A stretch of DNA of 36,910 nucleotides from the NCBI GenBank assembly GCA_016281125.1, contig JAEEIA010000047.1:1-36910 (forward strand). The letters are read 5' to 3'. A model generated the notes under the pieces. It was not told the origin of the DNA, did no database searches, and worked only from the letters and a program-made list of their open reading frames with translations. The position numbers and the translations under genes were made by a program. This document shows, piece after piece, positions 32,278 to 36,910 of the stretch (position 1 is the first letter of the stretch; every line of letters begins with the position of its first letter). The DNA is from Oscillospiraceae bacterium. GTDB taxonomy: Bacteria > Bacillota > Clostridia > Oscillospirales > Ruminococcaceae.

Positions 32278-35200
32278 TCAGATAATCTCTCTGCGCTTCA
32301 GCATAGCCGGATGCGGCTGTGCCTGCGGCTTTTTTCCGAGAATATCCTCCCATGTGATATCCTTACCTGCGACTGTTTTCTGCGTATAATATTTCAGAAT
32401 ATTCTGCGCGTCATCGACAGACAGTTCCGCGTCTTCATTGACATCGGCTGCAAGGATCTGGCGCTCTGTCAGTCCCATGTCTATGCCGGCAACCCGTCGG
32501 GTATAGGCTTTCAGCGCCAGCTGTGCGTCCTCAACACTGACTTGGCCATCGAGGTTCACGTCGCCGCGGAGCGGGGCGGGCTCGGCAGAGGTCGTAACAA
32601 TCGGAGTCGTTTCAGTCGGTGTCACGGTGGTAACTGGTGCTGTTGTAGTCGTTGCGATTGCCGTTGTGGTTGCAGCCTTAGCAGTTGTGGTGGTCGCCTT
32701 AGGGAGTATGGTGGTTACCTTTGCAGTTGTAGTGGTCACCTTCGCGGGTGTGGTGGTTGTCTTGGCAGTTGTGGCAGTCTCTTTTGCCGTTATTGTAGTT
32801 GCTTTTGCTGTTGTTGTGGTAACCTCGGCGATTGTTGTCGTTGTCTTTGCCGTTGTTGTGGTGGTTACAGGCGGAGCAACCGTATTTTTGCCGGTAAAGT
32901 AACCGGGTGCGGCAGCGGTGTCAATGCGTGCATAGTCACCGTCAAGATGTGCTGTGCTGAATGCAGTTCCGTTTCCTCCGACAATCGACGTACAGTCTCT
33001 GAACATGTTTTTGAAATTCATACTCGCAGTCTGTTCTGAAATATCCCATTTATCAGAAACATAGACTGTTTTTAGTTTCTCACAGCCGTAAAACAGGTCT
33101 CTGGCGGAAATCAGGGAAACGGTGTCAAACGCAGAAAGGTCGATCGACTCCAGTTCCAGACAGTAGCAGAACATGCTGGCAATGCTGCTAACCTTTGAAA
33201 TATCAATTCCGGTAAAATTGACACTGCTCAGGGAATTGCACTTATAAAATACTGTGTTTATCTTGGTAAGTTTCGGCGCATTAATATTGGAAAGATCTGC
33301 TGTTTTCAGCGCCGGACTTTTTTCAAACAAATTGCTCATGGAATCCAGATTCGGCAGATTCATACCGGACAGATTTGCAGAAGTCAGGTTACTGCACTCT
33401 GAGCAGATCCGATCCATGGTCTTAAGGTTCGGAAAAGAACATCCGGAAAGATCCAGTGTTTCCAGTCCGGATCCAGAGAAAAGGGCGTTGATGGTTTCGA
33501 CTGAAGAAAGATCCAGCTTGGAAAGGTCTGCCGATTTCAACGCTGCGCACCCGCTGAACATCGAGCTCATGTCCTTCACGCGGGAGGTATCCCATGCATC
33601 AAGTCCACTGATTTCTTCCAGAGATTTGCATTGACCGAAAAAGCTGCTTATATCCGTGACATTTTCCATGTCCAGATCTGCAAGTCCCTTGATGTCTTTC
33701 AGGGATCCACAGTTCAAGAACAGACCATTCATTTCTGTCGCATTCGGCGTACCGATGCCGGTCAGATCAACAGTTTCGAGCGCGCTGCAGCTTAAAAACA
33801 ATGTTCCGAAGTCCGTGGTGCCGGAAAACTCCAGACCGGAAAGATTAACTGTTTTCAGGTTCTTACAGCCATAGAACATCGAGCGGCAATCATTTACACC
33901 GGATGCATCCGCCTTGGAAAGATCAATGGATTCCGCCGTAAAATCCTTGAACAGTTCATAGCATTTCTCCGGAAGGATCGTGCCTTCTGCCGCAACAACA
34001 GATTTGACAGCTTCATTCTTCGCATAATCCGTGATATCAAGGTTATAGTACGGGAAGTGGAACTGCCAGTCGTAAGGCGTGAAATCGCCGAAAATCGTCA
34101 GAACACCGGTTTCTTCATCCAGCTCTGTACCGAATGCCGGTTCAGGCGGCTGCACAGAACCGTCTCCAAGCGTCAGATAACCGGGCGTCTCAGTGCTGTC
34201 GATCCGGAACATATCCATTTTGCAGGATTCGGCATCAAATGCCGTTCCGTTTCCGCCGGTCAGCTTTTCGCAGTCGGAGAAGACAAAGGCGCTGCGGAAA
34301 ACATTGCTGACGCCGTCGCTCTGTGCGGTCAGTCTGTCGTAGATCCAGTTATCGGAAACATAAATCTTTTCCAGAGCCTTGCATCCGGCAAACATTTTGG
34401 TAATATCGCAGTTTCTGTGCTGCGTCTGAACAAAGCTGCTGAGATCCAGTTCTGTCAGCGCGGCACAGTCCATAAACATTCCGCTCATCAGCGTTACATG
34501 TCTGGTATCGAAATGTGAAACATCAATGGATTTTAAGTTCTTACAGTATGTAAACATATACTGTATCGTGTTTGCTCTCGGCGTGCGGAAAGAACTGATG
34601 TCAACCGTTTCCAGCAGTTCACAGCCTTTGAACATGCAGTCAAAATCGCTTGCATAGTTCGTATCAAAATTGTGAAGATCCAGCGCAGTCAGCAGAACGC
34701 AGTCCTCAAACATGCCGTCAAACGTATCTGCTTTTGCTGTATCAAAATTCGACACGTTCAGCGATGTCAGCGATTTGCAGCATCTGAACATGCTGTTAAA
34801 CGCCACAACATTTTCTGTGTTGAACATGGAAACATCCAGTGACGCAAGCTTTTCGCAATTATAAAAGGCAGAGCCCATATCCGTGACTTTGGATGTATTA
34901 AAGCCGGAAAGATTGAGCGAAACCATGTTTTTGCAGTCCTGGAACATCTGCCGCATGCTCGTAACATACGAAGTATCCGCATTGGACAGATCAATCTCCT
35001 CTGCCTGCATCTGCGAGAACATTTCTCTGCAGTCCGGCGGAAGAACCGTACCTGCCGAGGCAATGATCTTTTTGACTGCATTATTTTTTCTGTACTGCGC
35101 AACATGCGAAAAATTGACCTTCCCGGAAAGCGTCAGCGTGCCGGTCGCTTCATCAAATGCCACGTCGGTAATCGGCGGCGGCGTCAGACTGCCGGCAGCA

Positions 35201-36300
35201 TCCGTGAAATAGCCTGCTTTTTCAAAGGTGTCCACATTTGCAAAATTATAATCCGCGGGACCGGAATTCATGAAAAGCGTATGATTTCCGCCGACAAGCG
35301 CAGTGCAGCCCTTGAACATATTGAATGCACCGGTGCCGGAAATGCTTTCCATGCTCCAGCTTCCTGTTGCGAGAATCGTTGTCAGCAGGGAATCACCGCT
35401 GAATATTTCTTCGATCTTTGTGACCTTGGGCGTAGAAAACTTTGCGAGGTTCAGGAACTGAAGTGATGTGCATTCCTTGAACATATTCTGCATCTCGGTC
35501 ACGTTGGCAGTCTCAAAACACGAAAGGTCAAGAGTCGTCAGCGCCTTGCACTGGTAGAACATATAATCCATTTTCGTGACATTTGCGGTATCAAAGCCGG
35601 AAACATTCAAAGATGTCAGTGCGGTGTCTCCGTAGAACATGGAGCTCATTGTCCGCACATTGGATGTATCAAAGCCTGAAAGGTCAAGCGTTTCAAGCTG
35701 CTTCATGCTGCTGAACATGCTGCTCATATCCGTGACATTGGATGTATCGAGACCGGATACATCCAGAGCAGTCATGCTTTGCATACCAGAAAACATCGAG
35801 TTCATTTTTGTGACTGCAGATGTGTCAAGTCCGGAAAGATCCAGTTTCGTCATGGCACTTTCCCCGCTGAACAGACCTTGCATATTCGTGACATGAGAAG
35901 TATCAATGCCGGAGATGTTCAGATCTGTCAGTGCAGTGCAGCCTGAAAACATCAGGGACATATCATTGACATGAGATGTATCCGCCTGCGAAAGATCAAT
36001 CGTTTCCGCCGTAAACTTGGAAAACATGCCGTAACAGCTCTCCGGCAGGACTGTTCCCTTGGCAGCAATGACTTTTTTGACTGCCTCGTTCTGGGCGTAG
36101 GCTTTGACATCTTTCAGCACGACTGTGCCGGAGAGCGTCAGCGTACCGGACGTCTCATCGAGCGTGATCGTGCCGGCTGTTTCCTCAGCCTGTGTGCGGA
36201 CTGTCGGCATTGCAGCGGCAGTAATCTCCTGCGGCAGCATTCCGCTGCTGAACGAGAGCAGCAGTGCTGCGGATGTCAGAAATGCTTGGGTTCTTTTCAT
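32278..36300 (-). CDS. Secreted DUF285 (BspA-like) repeat protein with C-terminal dockerin
   Basis: 1340 aa from ATG 36300 (MKRTQAFLTS), AAGGAGG just ahead. Signal peptide about 1-30. Three blocks follow, starting near residues 40, 373 and 717; each begins with a header (DETSGTLTLSG ... NEAVKKVIAAKGTVLPESC) and then 23-25-residue repeats with the DUF285 signature (LDLSGFDTSNVTDMSSMF). A Thr/Ala-rich linker spans about 1143-1237, then a dockerin (GDVNLDGQVSVEDAQLALKAY, ADVNEDAELSVDDAQNIL). Its C-terminal 70 residues are nearly the same as in the two LRR_5 proteins. DUF285 repeats form beta-solenoid surfaces and are common in adhesins; target unknown. A short tail KPQAQPHPAMLKRREII ends the protein. 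Confidence 0.92.
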   Translation of the reverse strand: MKRTQAFLTSAALLLSFSSGMLPQEITAAAMPTVRTQAEETAGTITLDETSGTLTLSGTVVLKDVKAYAQNEAVKKVIAAKGTVLPESCYGMFSKFTAETIDLSQADTSHVNDMSLMFSGCTALTDLNISGIDTSHVTNMQGLFSGESAMTKLDLSGLDTSAVTKMNSMFSGMQSMTALDVSGLDTSNVTDMSSMFSSMKQLETLDLSGFDTSNVRTMSSMFYGDTALTSLNVSGFDTANVTKMDYMFYQCKALTTLDLSCFETANVTEMQNMFKECTSLQFLNLAKFSTPKVTKIEEIFSGDSLLTTILATGSWSMESISGTGAFNMFKGCTALVGGNHTLFMNSGPADYNFANVDTFEKAGYFTDAAGSLTPPPITDVAFDEATGTLTLSGKVNFSHVAQYRKNNAVKKIIASAGTVLPPDCREMFSQMQAEEIDLSNADTSYVTSMRQMFQDCKNMVSLNLSGFNTSKVTDMGSAFYNCEKLASLDVSMFNTENVVAFNSMFRCCKSLTSLNVSNFDTAKADTFDGMFEDCVLLTALDLHNFDTNYASDFDCMFKGCELLETVDISSFRTPRANTIQYMFTYCKNLKSIDVSHFDTRHVTLMSGMFMDCAALTELDLSSFVQTQHRNCDITKMFAGCKALEKIYVSDNWIYDRLTAQSDGVSNVFRSAFVFSDCEKLTGGNGTAFDAESCKMDMFRIDSTETPGYLTLGDGSVQPPEPAFGTELDEETGVLTIFGDFTPYDWQFHFPYYNLDITDYAKNEAVKSVVAAEGTILPEKCYELFKDFTAESIDLSKADASGVNDCRSMFYGCKNLKTVNLSGLEFSGTTDFGTLFLSCSALETVDLTGIGTPNATEMNGLFLNCGSLKDIKGLADLDMENVTDISSFFGQCKSLEEISGLDAWDTSRVKDMSSMFSGCAALKSADLSKLDLSSVETINALFSGSGLETLDLSGCSFPNLKTMDRICSECSNLTSANLSGMNLPNLDSMSNLFEKSPALKTADLSNINAPKLTKINTVFYKCNSLSSVNFTGIDISKVSSIASMFCYCLELESIDLSAFDTVSLISARDLFYGCEKLKTVYVSDKWDISEQTASMNFKNMFRDCTSIVGGNGTAFSTAHLDGDYARIDTAAAPGYFTGKNTVAPPVTTTTTAKTTTTIAEVTTTTAKATTITAKETATTAKTTTTPAKVTTTTAKVTTILPKATTTTAKAATTTAIATTTTAPVTTVTPTETTPIVTTSAEPAPLRGDVNLDGQVSVEDAQLALKAYTRRVAGIDMGLTERQILAADVNEDAELSVDDAQNILKYYTQKTVAGKDITWEDILGKKPQAQPHPAMLKRREII

Positions 36301-36370
36301 TTTTTCCTCCTTATGATGTGCATGGTTTGATGTCAGTTGTATACCGTACTCAGGAAAGTATACTTTAGTT

Positions 36371-36399
36371 ATTATACCATAACAGACTATTGATTTCAA
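36371..36399 (-). promoter_or_regulatory. Promoter of the DUF285 gene
   Basis: On the minus strand TTGAAA (36399-36394), 17 bp, TATAAT (36376-36371); about 70 nt before the ATG. Confidence 0.75.
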
Positions 36400-36539
36400 G
36401 CGTGTTTTTGCATAAAGAAGCATCACATATTCAATGACTAAACATATAAAACAGCAATCATTCCCCAAGCCGCCCCGCATCCCAAATGCTCATGCGGTCT
36501 TCGGATTCGGATGCCGTCAACTGTAAAGGAGATAAGAGT

Positions 36540-36623
36540 ATGAAGAAGCGTTTCAGTCACAGCAGCAGCAAACTACCATCCTACGACGGTTTTGAAAAGC
36601 CTGTATCGAAAAGTCAGCGATAA
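36540..36623 (+). CDS. 27-aa basic peptide, possibly frameshifted fragment
   Basis: ATG at 36540 with AAAGGAG 8 nt upstream. The peptide MKKRFSHSSSKLPSYDGFEK then stops at 36621-36623. In the adjacent frame the sequence continues open as SLYRKVSDKEKKAVRPGTKW and a few more residues up to a stop near 36670, so a single-base shift around 36600 would give a protein of about 43 aa. No family recognised; low confidence that it is translated. Confidence 0.35.
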   Translation: MKKRFSHSSSKLPSYDGFEKPVSKSQR

Positions 36624-36736
36624 AGAAAAGAAGGCAGTCAGACCGGGTACAAAGTGGCATCATATGATGCTGATCTAAAAGAAAAGTTCGTCTTTAAAGG
36701 TATGCGTCAAATAATCAACGTCCCATAGTAAAGCAT

Positions 36737-36760
36737 CAGGCTCACCGCGAGGTGAGCCTG
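36737..36760 (+). terminator. Hairpin terminator near the right edge
   Basis: CAGGCTCACC (36737-36746) / GGTGAGCCTG (36751-36760) with a GCGA loop. The nearest T-run is only at 36789, after a small GCG/CGC stem, so it may act with that. Confidence 0.5.
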
Positions 36761-36817
36761 TTACTCTGATATGTTAGCGGTTTACGCCTTTTTTTTGTGT
36801 GATAGATTCATTCCCTA

Positions 36818-36846
36818 TTGTGTTCTGTATCTCCCTATGCTATAAT
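36818..36846 (+). promoter_or_regulatory. Promoter for a gene beyond the right edge
   Basis: TATAAT at 36841-36846 with a weak -35 (TTGTGT, 36818-36823) at 17 bp. AGGGGGAA (36873-36880) may be the ribosome binding site; candidate starts (TTG 36891, ATG 36898) are too close to the end to judge. Confidence 0.5.
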
Positions 36847-36910
36847 GAAGAAAAAAGCACCGTACAACTTTCAGGGGGAATGCAAAGAGATTGATCAATG
36901 CTTGGGGAGG

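Overview
The window looks like chromosomal DNA from a cellulosome-forming gut Firmicute of the Ruminococcus group (Oscillospiraceae). The evidence is six secreted proteins carrying type I dockerins, a GH30-CBM22-dockerin-GH43-CBM6 xylan enzyme, BspA-like leucine-rich-repeat proteins with Thr-rich linkers, the MEP isoprenoid pathway genes ispD/ispF, strong AGGAGG ribosome binding sites and textbook sigma-A promoters with 17-bp spacers. The genus is inferred from gene content; no rRNA or tRNA gene is visible. Species is not determinable here.

Layout. 1-1123: a terminator, then a protein domain lacking a secretion signal (probably a 5'-truncated remnant) followed by a 36-aa peptide gene. 1249-3117: operon of a zinc-ribbon protein, ispD and ispF. 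3198-4905: secreted dockerin-bearing M6-like metalloprotease. 4919-6530 (minus): rtcB RNA ligase with a short leader ORF and an intrinsic terminator in its leader, and an overlapping 60-aa gene downstream. 6639-9058 (minus): two-gene operon, a cytidine-deaminase-fold protein then a membrane sensor with a degenerate GGDEF domain. 9059-9643: noncoding, with one orphan promoter. 9644-13913: a subtilisin-like (S8) cell-surface protease with C-terminal dockerin. 13936-14206: duplicated terminator hairpins around a palindrome-rich insertion. 14212-20241: a hybrid sugar-sensor/AraC regulator under a promoter with a perfect 10-6-10 palindrome, then the large xylan-degrading enzyme. 20259-22946 (minus): P-type Ca2+-ATPase. 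23137-25040: operon of a NifU/IscU-like protein and a GGGtGRT-family protein. 25206-36399: three large secreted repeat proteins with dockerins (two LRR_5 proteins and one DUF285 protein), separated by three same-orientation copies of an approximately 190-bp repeat that carries terminator hairpins. 36540-36910: a tiny ORF, a hairpin and a promoter for a gene beyond the right edge.

How the parts fit. The dockerin proteins are presumably exported and plugged into a cell-surface cohesin scaffold encoded elsewhere: the GH30/GH43 enzyme cuts substituted xylan, the two proteases act on proteins at the surface, and the LRR/DUF285 proteins probably bind substrate, host or partner surfaces. The AraC hybrid is the natural candidate regulator of the neighbouring xylan enzyme. 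The items I consider most worth follow-up are the three-copy repeat that brackets the LRR genes like cassette boundaries, the rtcB leader, the deaminase-fold/dead-GGDEF pair, and the regulator's palindromic operator.
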